The notes below the pieces were generated by a model. That model saw nothing but the letters and a program-made list of their open reading frames with translations, did not search any database and was not told the DNA's origin. 64,000 bases of DNA, from NCBI RefSeq assembly GCF_037890695.1, contig NZ_CP149571.1:4370001-4434000 (forward strand). The letters run 5' to 3'. Position 1 is the first letter of the stretch; every line of letters begins with the position of its first letter. Origin of the DNA: Aeromonas jandaei. Its GTDB lineage: Bacteria; Pseudomonadota; Gammaproteobacteria; Enterobacterales; Aeromonadaceae. The position numbers were made by a program, and so were the translations under genes. Shown here piece after piece: positions 52,704 through 62,327 of the stretch.

Positions 52704-54512
52704 ATGCAACACGCAATCACTTTTGTCATTGCGGCCCTCTGCATCCTCGCCATTGCCTATCGCCTCTACGGCGTGTTCTTTGTGCGCAAGGTGCTGCAGG
52801 CTGACGATAAACTGGTCACCCCCTCCCACCAGCTGGAAGATGGCAAGAACTATGTGCCGACCAACAAGTGGGTCAACTTCGGCCAGCACTTCGCGGCCAT
52901 CGCCGCCGCCGGTCCGCTGGTCGGCCCGGTACTGGCCGCCCAGTACGGCTACCTGCCAAGCTTTCTCTGGCTGCTGATCGGCTGTGTCATCGGCGGCGCG
53001 GTGCACGACACAGTCGTGCTGTTCGCCTCCATGAAGCATCAGGGCAAGTCCCTCTCCGAGGTGGCCAAGGCCGAACTTGGCCCCATCGCCGGCTGGTGTA
53101 CCGGCCTTGCGATGCTGTTCATCATCACCATCACCATGGCGGGTCTCTCCATGGTGGTGGTGCATGCGCTGGAGCGTAACGCCTGGGGCGTGTTTGCCGT
53201 CTTCATGACCATCCCCATCTCCATGGTGGTGGGGATCTGGCACAAGCTGACCGGCAACCTGCAAGCGGCCTCCTGGGTGGGCTTCATCGCCGTGCTGGCC
53301 TGTGTCTTCTTCGGCCCCTACGTGCAGGAGAGCGCCTTCGGTGCCTGGCTGACCCTGCGTGCCGAGACCATCAGTCTGGCGCTGCCCATCTACGCTTTCT
53401 TCGCTACCGCGCTGCCGGTCTGGCTGCTGCTCACCCCGCGCGGCTACATCTCCAGCTTTATGAAGATCGGTGTATTCGGCGCCCTGGTCATCGGTGTCAT
53501 CTGCATCAACCCGGAGATCCAGTTCCCCGCCATGACCCAGTTCGTCCACGGCGGCGGCCCGGTACTCGGCGGCCCGGTCTGGCCCTTTATCTCCATTACC
53601 ATCGCCTGTGGCGCCATCTCCGGCTTCCACGCCTTTATCGGCTCCGGCACCACCCCGAAACTGGTGGACAAGTGGAACGACATCCTGCCGGTCGCCTTCG
53701 GTGCCATGCTGGCCGAGTGCGTGGTGGGCGTGATGGCACTGATCGCCGCCACAGCCCTGCACCCGGCTGACTACTTCGCCATCAACGCCACCCCGGAAGC
53801 CTTCGCCAAACTGGGGATGCAGGTGGTGGACTTGCCGTTCCTCTCCCAAGAGATCGGCATGGACCTGAACGGTCGCACCGGCGGCGCCGTCACCCTGGCG
53901 GTGGGCATGTCCTACATCTTCACCAAGGTGCCCTGGTTCAGTAACCTCGCCTCCTACTTCTTCCAGTTCGTGGTGATGTTCGAAGCGGTGTTCATCCTGA
54001 CCGCCGTTGACTCCGGTACCCGGGTCTCCCGCTACCTCATTCAGGACTTCTTCGGCGAGTTCTACCCGCCCCTCAAGCGCATCGACTGGATGCCGGGCGC
54101 CATCGGCGCCAGTGTGCTCGCCTGCGTGATGTGGGGTTACCTGCTGATGTCCGGTGATATCGGGTCTGTGTGGGCGCTGTTCGGGGTATCGAACCAGCTG
54201 ATGGCCTCGGTGGGCCTCATCATAGGTGCCACCATCATCTTGCGACTGGCCAGCAAGCGCCGCTACATGCTGACCTGCCTGATCCCGCTGGCCTACCTGT
54301 TCGTCACCGTCAACTACGCCGCCTACTGGATGATGAGCAACGTCTACTTCAACTCGGCCGCCAAGGGCTACAACCCGATGAACGGCATCATCTCCCTCAT
54401 CATGCTGGTGCTGGGGATGCTGATCCTGCTCTCTGCCCTGCGCAAGTGGAGCGAGCTGTGGAAGCTGCGCCAGCAGCCCTCCTACAAGGTGGTCGAGGCA
54501 ACCGCCTCCTGA
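52704..54512 (+). CDS. btsT: CstA/BtsT-family pyruvate (carbon-starvation) transporter
   Basis: The 602-residue inner-membrane protein has about 15-16 helices and the CstA signatures NFGQHFAAIAAAGPLVGPVLAAQYGYLPSFLW (residues about 60-92) and FHAFIGSGTTPKLV, plus LTAVDSGTRVSRYLIQDFFGEF in the C-terminal half. It is shorter than E. coli BtsT and CstA (about 700), chiefly through missing loops. Start ATG 52704 follows AAAAGGAAA. Its position after a BtsSR pair and a LytTR-type direct repeat supports a pyruvate uptake role induced by extracellular pyruvate (inference from E. coli). Confidence 0.87.
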   Translation: MQHAITFVIAALCILAIAYRLYGVFFVRKVLQADDKLVTPSHQLEDGKNYVPTNKWVNFGQHFAAIAAAGPLVGPVLAAQYGYLPSFLWLLIGCVIGGAVHDTVVLFASMKHQGKSLSEVAKAELGPIAGWCTGLAMLFIITITMAGLSMVVVHALERNAWGVFAVFMTIPISMVVGIWHKLTGNLQAASWVGFIAVLACVFFGPYVQESAFGAWLTLRAETISLALPIYAFFATALPVWLLLTPRGYISSFMKIGVFGALVIGVICINPEIQFPAMTQFVHGGGPVLGGPVWPFISITIACGAISGFHAFIGSGTTPKLVDKWNDILPVAFGAMLAECVVGVMALIAATALHPADYFAINATPEAFAKLGMQVVDLPFLSQEIGMDLNGRTGGAVTLAVGMSYIFTKVPWFSNLASYFFQFVVMFEAVFILTAVDSGTRVSRYLIQDFFGEFYPPLKRIDWMPGAIGASVLACVMWGYLLMSGDIGSVWALFGVSNQLMASVGLIIGATIILRLASKRRYMLTCLIPLAYLFVTVNYAAYWMMSNVYFNSAAKGYNPMNGIISLIMLVLGMLILLSALRKWSELWKLRQQPSYKVVEATAS

Positions 54513-54532
54513 TCATCCCGACCATGACCAAG

Positions 54533-54559
54533 GCCCCGCACAAGCGGGGCCTCTGTTTA
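54533..54559 (+). terminator. Terminator of btsT
   Basis: GGCCCCGC-ACAA-GCGGGGCC followed by TCTGTTTAT. Confidence 0.85.
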
Positions 54560-54725
54560 TGTGGTGACTTTTATGCGGACTCATTGAGGAACAACTCATT
54601 AATGAGCCCCCCGATCACAGAACCGTCTATCCGAAAGTGGTAGTATGCCCGCTCCTGTCACCCTGCTGTCCGACGGCAAACCGGGGTGGCCTCTCCTCCG
54701 CTTTCACTTTTTGAGGAACGATTTG

Positions 54726-55463
54726 ATGGAACTGCTTCTGCTTAGCAACGGTAAAGCCAACGAATTTCCGGGTCTGCTCGGCTGGGCCCGGGATCGGGTT
54801 CAAAGCCTGCTCGCGCGCAAACAGGTCAAGCGCATCCTGCTCATCCCCTACGCGGTGATCCGCAGCGACTGGGATGCCCGCGCCAACGAACTGCAGGAGA
54901 GTCTGGGAGTCGATGCCATCAGCATCCACCACTTCGATGATCCGGTTGATGCCATCAATCAGGCGGACGCCATCTTTATCAGCGGCGGCAATACCTGGCG
55001 TCTCAACCAGATGCTGCATGAAAACGGTCTGATCGTGCCGATCCAGCGTGCCGTGCGCGAGCGGGGTGTCCCCTATGTGGGCTGGAGCGCCGGTTGCAAC
55101 GTGGCGACCCCGAGCATCCGCACCACCAACGACATGCCGGTTTGCAGCGCCGCCGTGCTGCCGGCACTGGGCCTGTTCCCGCTGCAGATCAACCCGCACT
55201 ATCTGGACGCCAGCATCAGCGGCCACATGGGTGAGACCCGCGACGAGCGTCTGGCCGAGTTCTGCGCCATCAACCCGAGCGAATATGTTGTGGCCCTGCG
55301 TGAAGCGAGCCTGCTGCAAATCACCGGAGAAAACGGCAGCGAGCGTCTGGAGTACTGGAGCGCCCGCGAGCAGGACTTCAAGATCTTCAAACACGGTCAG
55401 GAGCCGCAAGCCTTTATGGACGCCGCCCCGCTGGCCGAACTGACCCCCTTCAAGGTCGGCTGA
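54726..55463 (+). CDS. pepE: Peptidase E (alpha-aspartyl dipeptidase)
   Basis: The 245-residue cytoplasmic S51 serine peptidase begins MELLLLSNGKANEF. The nucleophile elbow GWSAGCN holds Ser121, with Asp136 in TTNDMP and His158 in INPHYLD, one residue later than Ser120/Asp135/His157 of the characterised enzyme. FISGGNTWRL is also conserved. It hydrolyses Asp-X dipeptides. An in-frame ATG 27 codons earlier adds a non-homologous leader and is rejected; AGGAAC lies before the chosen ATG. Confidence 0.95.
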   Translation: MELLLLSNGKANEFPGLLGWARDRVQSLLARKQVKRILLIPYAVIRSDWDARANELQESLGVDAISIHHFDDPVDAINQADAIFISGGNTWRLNQMLHENGLIVPIQRAVRERGVPYVGWSAGCNVATPSIRTTNDMPVCSAAVLPALGLFPLQINPHYLDASISGHMGETRDERLAEFCAINPSEYVVALREASLLQITGENGSERLEYWSAREQDFKIFKHGQEPQAFMDAAPLAELTPFKVG

Positions 55464-55519
55464 GCCACGCAGAGCGCAGCGCCACTGGCAGGCGGATAGC
55501 TCGCGAAACCGTTAAAACA

Positions 55520-55552
55520 AAAGAGGGATGGCTCAATGCCATCCCTCTTTTT
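55520..55552. terminator. Bidirectional terminator between pepE and yjbQ
   Basis: AAAGAGGGATGGC-TCAAT-GCCATCCCTCTTT with flanking A/T runs between convergent genes. Confidence 0.9.
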
Positions 55553-55583
55553 CATCGTCATCTTTCGGCTGGTTGCAGCCTGC

Positions 55584-56003
55584 TTACTCACCCTGCAGGG
55601 TCACCAGCACCCTGCGGGCGCCACCATCGACGCGATGTTCGCCAAGCCAGATCCCCTGCCAGGTGCCGAGCGCCAGCTGACCATCGCGGATCGGCAGTTG
55701 CAGGCTAACCCCAAGCAGGGAGGATTTGATGTGGGCGGGCATGTCATCCGGCCCCTCATAAGTGTGGCGATAGTAGGGGGCATCCTCCGGCGCCAGCCGG
55801 TGCAGATGGGCCTCCATATCGCTGCGCACGCTCGGATCGCAGTTTTCGTTGAGGGTGAGCGAGGCGGAGGTGTGTTGCAGCAGCAGGTGCGCCATGCCGA
55901 TCCGGTAATCCGCCAGCATCGGCAGCTTGGCCACCAGCTCGTCCGTCACCAGATGAAAGCCCCGCGAACGGGGCTTCAGAGTCAGCAGGCACTGCTGCCA
56001 CAT
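55584..56003 (-). CDS. yjbQ: YjbQ-family protein (UPF0047)
   Basis: The 139-residue protein has the family blocks [36 protein letters not shown] (metal/phosphate-binding His and Asn/Asp), and [13 protein letters not shown] near the end. Some members show weak thiamine-phosphate synthase activity; the physiological role is unsettled. The ATG at 56003 shares its A with the alr stop (TGATG), so translation is coupled to alanine racemase. The yjbQ-alr-dnaB linkage is consistent with gammaproteobacterial gene order. Confidence 0.9.
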   Translation of the reverse strand: MWQQCLLTLKPRSRGFHLVTDELVAKLPMLADYRIGMAHLLLQHTSASLTLNENCDPSVRSDMEAHLHRLAPEDAPYYRHTYEGPDDMPAHIKSSLLGVSLQLPIRDGQLALGTWQGIWLGEHRVDGGARRVLVTLQGE

Positions 56004-57076
56004 CAGATGTACTCCATAAAGACGCGGGAAGTGAGCTTGGTGATGAGTTCGTAGGGGATGGTGCCAATCTCGTCGGCCACTCGCTCCACCGGCAACCCTT
56101 CGCCCCACAGTACCGCCTCGTCGCCGGGCTTGTCGGTCGCGCCCGGGCCCAGATCCACCGTACTCATATCCATGGAGACACGCCCCACCAGCGGCACGAT
56201 GCGGCCGTTGACCAGCACGGATGTGCCGTTGGGCGCCATGCGCGGATAGCCGTCACCGTAGCCGATGGCGATCACGCCAAGGCGAGTGTCACGATCCGCC
56301 ACCCAGTTGGCGCCGTAGCCCACCGGCTCGCCCGCCTTGTGATCCCGCACCGCAATCAGCTGGGTCTTCAAGGTCATCACCGGCTGCAGGTCGTAATCGG
56401 CCGCCACCGTATTGGGGAACGGCGACACGCCATAGAGGATGACGCCGGGGCGCACCCAGTCGCAGTGGGAGTCCGGCCAGGCCAGAATGCCCGCCGAGTT
56501 GGCCATGGCCCGTTCGCCCAGGAGCGGCGCGGTCAACTTGCTGAACAAGTCGATCTGCTCGCGGGTGGTGGGCTGCTCCAGCTCATCGGAACGGCTGAAG
56601 TGGGTCATGATGTTGAACGGCTGCACCACGTTCTTGCACTTAGCAAGGCGCTCGATAAAAGCGGGCATCTCGTCGGCCCGCACCCCGAGCCGGTGCATGC
56701 CGGTGTCGAGCTTGAGCCAGGCCACCACGGGGGCTGGCAGCTCGGCCTGCTCCAGCGCTTCGAGCTGCTCCCAGGTGTGAACCGCCGTCTGCAGATTGTT
56801 GGCCGCCAGCACCGGCAGATCGTCGGCGGAGAAGAAGCCCTCCAGCAGCACAATGGGCTTGACCACGGCGCAGGAGCGCAGCATCAGCGCCTCTTCGATA
56901 CGGGCCACCGCATAGGCATCCGCATCCACCAGGGTGCGGGCGACCGGCAGCAGTCCGTGGCCATAGGCGTTGGCCTTGACCACAGCGATGATCTTGCAAG
57001 CGGGAGCGTGGCGCTTGACCACGGCGAGGTTGTGGCGCAAGGCCGCAGTGTTGATTTGGGCAGTAGCCGCTTTCAT
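56003..57076 (-). CDS. alr: Alanine racemase
   Basis: The 357-residue PLP enzyme has Lys34 in [10 protein letters not shown] for the cofactor Schiff base and Tyr254 in PVGYGANW as the opposite base. Substrate-carboxylate and phosphate contacts appear in NSAGIL and GYGDGYPR, and the C-terminal beta-domain has [10 protein letters not shown]. It converts L- to D-alanine for peptidoglycan. It lies 190 bp after dnaB on the same strand, as in E. coli, and is coupled to yjbQ. Confidence 0.96.
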   Translation of the reverse strand: MKAATAQINTAALRHNLAVVKRHAPACKIIAVVKANAYGHGLLPVARTLVDADAYAVARIEEALMLRSCAVVKPIVLLEGFFSADDLPVLAANNLQTAVHTWEQLEALEQAELPAPVVAWLKLDTGMHRLGVRADEMPAFIERLAKCKNVVQPFNIMTHFSRSDELEQPTTREQIDLFSKLTAPLLGERAMANSAGILAWPDSHCDWVRPGVILYGVSPFPNTVAADYDLQPVMTLKTQLIAVRDHKAGEPVGYGANWVADRDTRLGVIAIGYGDGYPRMAPNGTSVLVNGRIVPLVGRVSMDMSTVDLGPGATDKPGDEAVLWGEGLPVERVADEIGTIPYELITKLTSRVFMEYI

Positions 57077-57133
57077 GGTTTTCCCTTACGAGGGCACAAA
57101 TGGTCTCCCCCTCATCGGGCAGAAGACCGCCAC

Positions 57134-57195
57134 TCACTTATCGTCGTCGAAGGCCGGACCGGCATAATTGTCGAACCGGGAAAACAGGCCCTGAG
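57134..57195 (-). repeat. Diverged extra copy of the dnaB 3' end
   Basis: Minus-strand translation gives [16 protein letters not shown] and a TGA, against [16 protein letters not shown] at the dnaB end (57267-57318). The two DNA stretches differ mainly at third codon positions, so the copy was under coding selection before or came from a relative. It lies in the dnaB-alr gap. No other gene is visible in 57077-57266. Confidence 0.8.
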
Positions 57196-57266
57196 GGCAG
57201 CCAATGACTGGCTATCGATCAGGGCAGTCGTGGTAATGACGAAATCGCCATCACCTTGGGTTTACA

Positions 57267-58662
57267 TCAATAATCGTCGTCAAACGCCGGGCCGGCGTAG
57301 TTGTCGAACCGGGAGAACTGACCCTGGAAGGTGAGACGCACCCGGCCGATGGGGCCGTTACGCTGCTTGCCGATAATGATCTCGGCAATCCCCTTGTCAG
57401 GGCTGTCATCGTGATAAACCTCATCACGATAGATAAACATGATCAAGTCCGCATCCTGCTCGATGGAGCCCGATTCACGAAGGTGCCGAGTTGACCGGAC
57501 GCTTGTCGGCCCGCTGTTCCAGACTGCGGTTGAGCTGAGAGAGCGCCACCACCGGGCACTGCAGCTCTTTGGCCAGCGCCTTGAGGGAGCGGGAGATTTC
57601 ACCGATCTCCAGAGTCCGGTTGTCGGAGAGGCTGGGTACCCGCATCAGCTGCAGGTAGTCCACCATGATCATGCTGATGCCGCCGTTGTCCCGCGCCACC
57701 CGCCGGGCGCGCGAGCGCACTTCGGTCGGGGTCAGGCCGGAGGAGTCATCGATATACATCTTGCCCTTCTCGAGCAGCAATCCCATGGTGGAGGAGAGAC
57801 GGGCCCAATCCTCGTCGTCGAGCTGACCGGTACGCACCTTGGTCTGGTCGATACGCCCCACCGAGGCGAGCATACGCATGATGATCTGCTCGGAGGGCAT
57901 CTCCAGCGAGAAGATAAGCACCGGCTTGTCGGCGGTGAGGGCCGCATGCTCACAGAGGTTCATGGCAAAGGTGGTCTTGCCCATGGAGGGACGGGCGGCG
58001 ACGATGACCAGATCCGAGCGCTGTAAACCGGCGGTCATCTTGTCCAGATCGTTGTAGCCCGACGAGACACCTGTTACCCCGTTGTGCGGGGTCTTGAACA
58101 GCTCTTCGATCTTGTCGACAGTCTGCTCGAGGATCAGCTTGAGCGGCTGAGGGCCTTCGTTGGCGCTGGTGCGCTGCTCGGCGATCTGGAATACCTTGCT
58201 CTCGGCCAGATCGAGCAGATCGTTGGAGGTACGGCCCTGCGGCTCGTAGCCCGCTTCGACGATCTCGTTGGCGACCGAGATCATCTCCCGCACTACCGCC
58301 CGCTCGCGCACGATTTCGGCGTAGGCGTTGATGTTGGCGGCGCTCGGGGTGTTCTTGGCGATCTCCACCAGATAGGCGAAGCCACCTGCCTCCTCCAGCT
58401 GTTCGGAGCGCTCCAGCTCCTCCTGCAGGGTGATGAGGTCGATGGGGTTGCCCGCGTTGGAGAGGCGGGTCATGGCCTGGAAGATCAACCGGTGCGGACG
58501 GCTGTAGAAATCCTTGTCGATCACCCGCTCGGCGACCCGATCCCAGGCGTCGTTATCCAGCATCAGGCCGCCCAGTACGGACTGTTCGGCCTCAAAAGAG
58601 TGGGGGGGAACTTTCAGCTGTTGTGTCTTGGCGTCTTTTTTCGCCGTCACTTGCTCTGCCAT
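57267..58662 (-). pseudogene. dnaB: Replicative DNA helicase DnaB, apparently frameshifted by a 1-nt insertion
   Basis: From the ATG at 58662 the frame encodes an N-terminal primase-interaction domain (about 20-120), a linker, and a RecA-like helicase core with Walker A ARPSMGKTTFAMN, and [37 protein letters not shown]. It then runs into an early stop at 57475. The expected [17 protein letters not shown] continues in another frame to 57267. Removing one G near 57485 (GGTGCC read as GGTCC on the plus strand) restores a 464-residue protein, normal for DnaB. DnaB is essential and no second copy is in the window, so a sequencing or assembly error is the likeliest cause. DnaB unwinds DNA at the fork. 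Gene order dnaB-alr is conserved. Confidence 0.9.
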
Positions 58663-58739
58663 ACACATAAAAACCGCAGCGGGAAGGGGACGGGAATTTT
58701 ACAAAAGAAAGCCAACTACGGCGAGCCCTATCTGGCGGC

Positions 58740-58841
58740 TCATACCATCATAAAGGGCCAGACCAGGGTCTGTTCGCTCTTGCTGCTTCTGGTTTTGCTG
58801 CGCATCTTGCGCTCTTTGCGGCTCAATCGTCTGCTTTTCAT
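58740..58841 (-). CDS. Possible 33-residue basic peptide upstream of dnaB
   Basis: The ATG at 58841 follows AGGAG at 8-nt spacing and opens 33 codons, beginning MKSRRLSRKERKMRSK and ending WPFMMV. The first 24 residues hold 12 Lys/Arg, the end is hydrophobic. It overlaps, in another frame, a 63-codon stretch starting MNELPPRVG that lacks a ribosome site. I do not recognise either. The rest of 58663-59025 holds only the promoter regions of dnaB and the Tim44 gene. Confidence 0.35.
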   Translation of the reverse strand: MKSRRLSRKERKMRSKTRSSKSEQTLVWPFMMV

Positions 58842-59025
58842 GCTGCACACTCCTGACATCGAGACCCACCCGAGGTGGTAATTCGTTCATGAATAATTCA
58901 TGCCTGTCATGGTACTTATCGGCACAAGCTGCGACACATTTAGGGACAGGCAGCCTGCCATGCGCCTTGCTGAGCTTGCCTAAGCAGAGCATGCCCCAAC
59001 TACAGACGAGAGTGAAAGAGTCAAA

Positions 59026-59886
59026 ATGAAAAAGATGCTGACCCTGTTTGCCATGATCCTGGCCATCGGCCTGGGGGCACCGCATGCCGAGGCCAAGAAA
59101 TTTGGTGGCGGCAAATCCTTTGGCAAAAGTTACAAGACAGCGCCGGCACAGCCTGCGGCCAAACCGGTCGACAACAAGAACCCGACCCTGGGTGCCCAGA
59201 CTCCGCCGAAAAAGAGCGGCATGATGGGTGGTCTGCTGGGCGGTCTGCTGGCCGGTGGCCTGTTTGCCTACCTGCTGGGCAGTGGCGCCTTTGAAGGTCT
59301 GCAAGGGATGGACTTCCTGCTGATCGCCCTGCTGGCACTGGGTGCCGTGTTCCTGTTCCGGGCCATGCGCCGGGGCAAGATGGGAGCGCCACAGCCGCAA
59401 CAGACGGCCTATGCCGGTTATCAGCCGCCCCAGAGCGCGGCCCCGCAGCAGTTCGAGCAGAGCCACAGCGCCCCGCAAGCGACCGGCTTTGCCGACAGCG
59501 ATGTGCCGTTCCGCCTGCCGCCGGGCTTTGACATGAACGGCTTCCTGGCCGGTGCCCGCGACCACTACCGCACCCTGCAAGAGGCGTGGAACAAGAACGA
59601 TCTGGAAAAAGTGCGTGAATACGTCAGCCCGGAACTGTTCGAACAGCTCAAGGCCGAGCGCGCCGAACTGACTGGCGACCAGCATACCGAAGTGATGTAT
59701 GTGGATACCCAGCTGGTACGCGCCGACTACGGCAGCGACTGGGCCCAGGTGAGCGTGCGCTTCAGCGGCCGCTACATCGACCGTCAGGAGCTGGTCGAAG
59801 AAGACATTAAAGAGGTGTGGCACCTCGAGCGCGATCTAGCCAAGAACAATGCCCCCTGGCATATCGTTGGTATCGAGCAGCTGTAA
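59026..59886 (+). CDS. Tim44-domain membrane protein
   Basis: The 286-residue protein has a signal peptide or first helix (1-22, ending PHAEA), a Lys/Gly-rich segment, a glycine-rich helix (MMGGLLGGLLAGGLFAYLLG, about 66-85), a second helix (about 94-112), a Gln/Pro-rich linker, then a Tim44-like C-terminal domain (about 165-286; YRTLQEAWNKNDLEKVREYVSPELFEQL). In mitochondria Tim44 anchors Hsp70 to the import channel; the role of bacterial relatives is unclear. Monocistronic with a terminator. Confidence 0.88.
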   Translation: MKKMLTLFAMILAIGLGAPHAEAKKFGGGKSFGKSYKTAPAQPAAKPVDNKNPTLGAQTPPKKSGMMGGLLGGLLAGGLFAYLLGSGAFEGLQGMDFLLIALLALGAVFLFRAMRRGKMGAPQPQQTAYAGYQPPQSAAPQQFEQSHSAPQATGFADSDVPFRLPPGFDMNGFLAGARDHYRTLQEAWNKNDLEKVREYVSPELFEQLKAERAELTGDQHTEVMYVDTQLVRADYGSDWAQVSVRFSGRYIDRQELVEEDIKEVWHLERDLAKNNAPWHIVGIEQL

Positions 59887-59910
59887 TCGCAGCGTTCATG
59901 AAAAACCGCA

Positions 59911-59939
59911 GAGGCAGCTATCCGGCTGCCTCTTTTTTT
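59911..59939 (+). terminator. Terminator of the Tim44-domain gene
   Basis: GAGGCAGC-TATCCG-GCTGCCTC followed by seven T. Confidence 0.95.
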
Positions 59940-60059
59940 GCTCACTCTATCGCCACAAAAATCGGAGGAGGGCTTGTCAGTGCCGATAAATGGCTCTGGC
60001 AGAGCCTCTCTCCTGCCACCGGTTTGGTATAAGTCAAAGCGAGGCCATTTCAGCAAAAC

Positions 60060-60078
60060 CTATAAATTAAATTTATAG
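60060..60078. other. Perfect AT-rich palindrome in the gap 59940-60261
   Basis: CTATAAATT-A-AATTTATAG, a 9-1-9 perfect inverted repeat. It has the look of an operator but no convincing gene flanks it on either side within this 320-bp gap; short ORFs here lack ribosome sites. Confidence 0.45.
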
Positions 60079-60261
60079 TGGCAGGATGCGCATCTCCTTG
60101 TGCCTTTAGCGCTGCCAGCGACCCCTCAAGGGGATATGGCCGATCTCGCCAGGAGGTCGCAGAGGGGTAAACGTCGAGTGTGGGCGGCAGAACGGCTTGT
60201 AGCAGGGAGGTAAAGAGCCAAGCAGCAACAGCACAAGCGGATCAGGTCATCGCCACAAGAT

Positions 60262-60290
60262 AAAAAAATCCCCGGACAAGGCCCGGGGAT
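60262..60290 (-). terminator. Terminator of the 5'-nucleotidase gene
   Basis: ATCCCCGG/CCGGGGAT stem with a 7-nt loop, then TTTTTTT on the minus strand. Confidence 0.93.
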
Positions 60291-60343
60291 CTGTTTGAAT
60301 GGCGCCGCCAAGTACGGCTCCTGTGATGGCTATGCAAGGTTGC

Positions 60344-62068
60344 TTAGTTACACCCTTCCGCAGAAGTGGAGTTCAGATAGCTCACCTCGTTGGCCGGCTG
60401 ATAGTCGGCAACGTTGATGGTCTTCTTGACCTCGATGTACTCCTTCAGCACGGCAGCATCGACCAGGCCGGCGTTGATGGTATCGATCTTCGGATAACCA
60501 TCGCCACCGGAGGCACTGAAGCTCGGGATGGCGAAGCTGTAAGTGGCGGCCGGGTCAAACGCCTTGCCACCGATGCTGGTGATATTCACGCTCTTGGCCT
60601 GGCAATCCACCGCCATATTGATACCGCCAAACTGGGCGTAACCACCGGTGTTGCGGGTTTTGGTAGCAACCTGACCCAGATAGGTCGCCAGCTCGCTTCC
60701 CTTCATCACCGCCTTGTTGACCGTGTTGCCAAAGGGGTGCACCAGCAGCACGCTGCGATAGGTAATGTCGCCAGCCGGGATGCTGTCACGCACACCACCC
60801 GAGTTGACGATACCGAAGTCAACGCCCAGCTTGCTGGTGGTCGCCGTCGTGATCAGGCGACCAAGGTTGGTCTGCTTGTTGCGCACCGAGTTGCGATCAC
60901 CGACCAGCAGCCCATCGGTGGAACCGATCACCACGCTGAGCTCCTGCTGCCCCTTCTCCTGATAGGCGAGCAGGGTGTTGTAGAGCTCGGGATCCTTCAC
61001 GATCTCGTCCTGCACGAACTGCATCTTGCTGGTGTCTTTGGTCACAGCACCGTTGGCATCGATCGCCTCGCCCTTGGCGTTGCGCTTGATGAGGTTGACC
61101 GGGATCAGCTCATAGCTGGTCAGGGTCAGCTTGCCATTCTGGTAGTCAAACTGGGCACGACCCACATATTTGCCCCACTCATGGGCCTGCATGATCCAGG
61201 TGCCATTCTGCTGATCCGGCAGACAGGTATCACCCGGCTTGAAGTTGGCGTACTTGTTGGCGGTACCCGGCTCCATACAAACCGGATTCTGGGAGTGGCC
61301 GCCGATAATGGCATCCAGGGTGCCAACCGGCAGCTTGCGAGCCATCTCCACATCGCCCGGCGCGTTGCTGCCGTGCTGGCCATCGGCATAGTGGCCCATG
61401 TGGGTGATGGCGAAGACCAGATTGGCCTCCTTCTTGGCACGGATCTGCTTGCCCAGTGCGGCAGCCTCCGTGGTCGGATCGCGAAACTCCAGAGTTTTCA
61501 CGTTGTTGGGGTCCACCAGCTGGGCGGTATCCTCGGTGGTCAGGCCCAGCACGGCAACCTTGAGACCACTCTCCAGCTTGAACACCTTGTAGGGGTCGAA
61601 GTAGTGCTTGCCGCTCGCCTTGTCATAGATGTTGGCAGAGAGCATGGGGAACTTGGCCCACTGACGCTGCTTCTCGATCACGCTGAGGGGGTTGTCAAAT
61701 TCGTGGTTGCCCACCGCCATGGCGTCGTAGCGGATGCTGTTCATCGCCATGAAATCGGGTTCGGCATCCTGCAGATCCGACTCGGGTACCCCGGTATTCA
61801 CGTCACCGCCGGAGAGCACCAGCACATCGCTGCCAGCCGCCTTGGCCTCGCTACGCAGCCGCTCGACCAGCGTCTTCTGGGCCGCCATGCCATATTCGTT
61901 TTCCGCGTTGTTCCAGAAACGGCCGTGGGTATCGTTGGTGTGCAGAATGGTCAGTTTGCAGACATTTTCGGTGCAGGGTGCCACGCTGTCGTTTTTTGAG
62001 GTATTACAGCCAGTCAGTGCAGCAAACACGGCCAGGGCCACGCCGCCTTTGATAAAGTTATTATTCAT
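60344..62068 (-). CDS. UshA/NutA-type 5'-nucleotidase lipoprotein
   Basis: From the ATG at 62068 (AAGGTG at 8-nt spacing) the product is 574 residues with lipobox ALTGC (Cys21). The calcineurin-type metallophosphatase domain (about 38-350) has ILHTNDTHGR, SGGDVNTG, VGNHEFDNP, ITHMGHY and GGHSQNP. The C-terminal substrate domain (about 370-574) has NSGGVRDSIPAGDITY and SASGGDGYP. Lipid attachment rather than free periplasmic UshA resembles the Vibrio NutA type. It dephosphorylates nucleotides to nucleosides for uptake, complementing the extracellular nuclease ExeM encoded in the same window. Another ATG two codons earlier overlaps the ribosome site and is not preferred. Confidence 0.92.
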   Translation of the reverse strand: MNNNFIKGGVALAVFAALTGCNTSKNDSVAPCTENVCKLTILHTNDTHGRFWNNAENEYGMAAQKTLVERLRSEAKAAGSDVLVLSGGDVNTGVPESDLQDAEPDFMAMNSIRYDAMAVGNHEFDNPLSVIEKQRQWAKFPMLSANIYDKASGKHYFDPYKVFKLESGLKVAVLGLTTEDTAQLVDPNNVKTLEFRDPTTEAAALGKQIRAKKEANLVFAITHMGHYADGQHGSNAPGDVEMARKLPVGTLDAIIGGHSQNPVCMEPGTANKYANFKPGDTCLPDQQNGTWIMQAHEWGKYVGRAQFDYQNGKLTLTSYELIPVNLIKRNAKGEAIDANGAVTKDTSKMQFVQDEIVKDPELYNTLLAYQEKGQQELSVVIGSTDGLLVGDRNSVRNKQTNLGRLITTATTSKLGVDFGIVNSGGVRDSIPAGDITYRSVLLVHPFGNTVNKAVMKGSELATYLGQVATKTRNTGGYAQFGGINMAVDCQAKSVNITSIGGKAFDPAATYSFAIPSFSASGGDGYPKIDTINAGLVDAAVLKEYIEVKKTINVADYQPANEVSYLNSTSAEGCN

Positions 62069-62327
62069 TTCCATATCACCTTGATTGTTTTGTTATTTAG
62101 CGACCCTATCCAGCAGGTCGGGCGCAAATATAACAAACAACCAGTGGCCATTTTTCATCGATGACTCACAAATTCTGGTAATTGTGATCACTGGCCCAAC
62201 ATCCGCTTCTCGACTGATTTTTAGATGTTTTTATTGAGACGTTGCTCATTTGCGGCCATGCCGTGCCAAGCGCCACGAAACGCGGTTTTATGGCATACTC
62301 CCTCCCCCATGCCCGAGGAGTGTGTTG

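Noticed and set aside
60126..60311. Short ORFs in the gap between the Tim44 and nucleotidase genes
   Set aside because: They overlap a terminator, have no ribosome sites and no recognisable composition.
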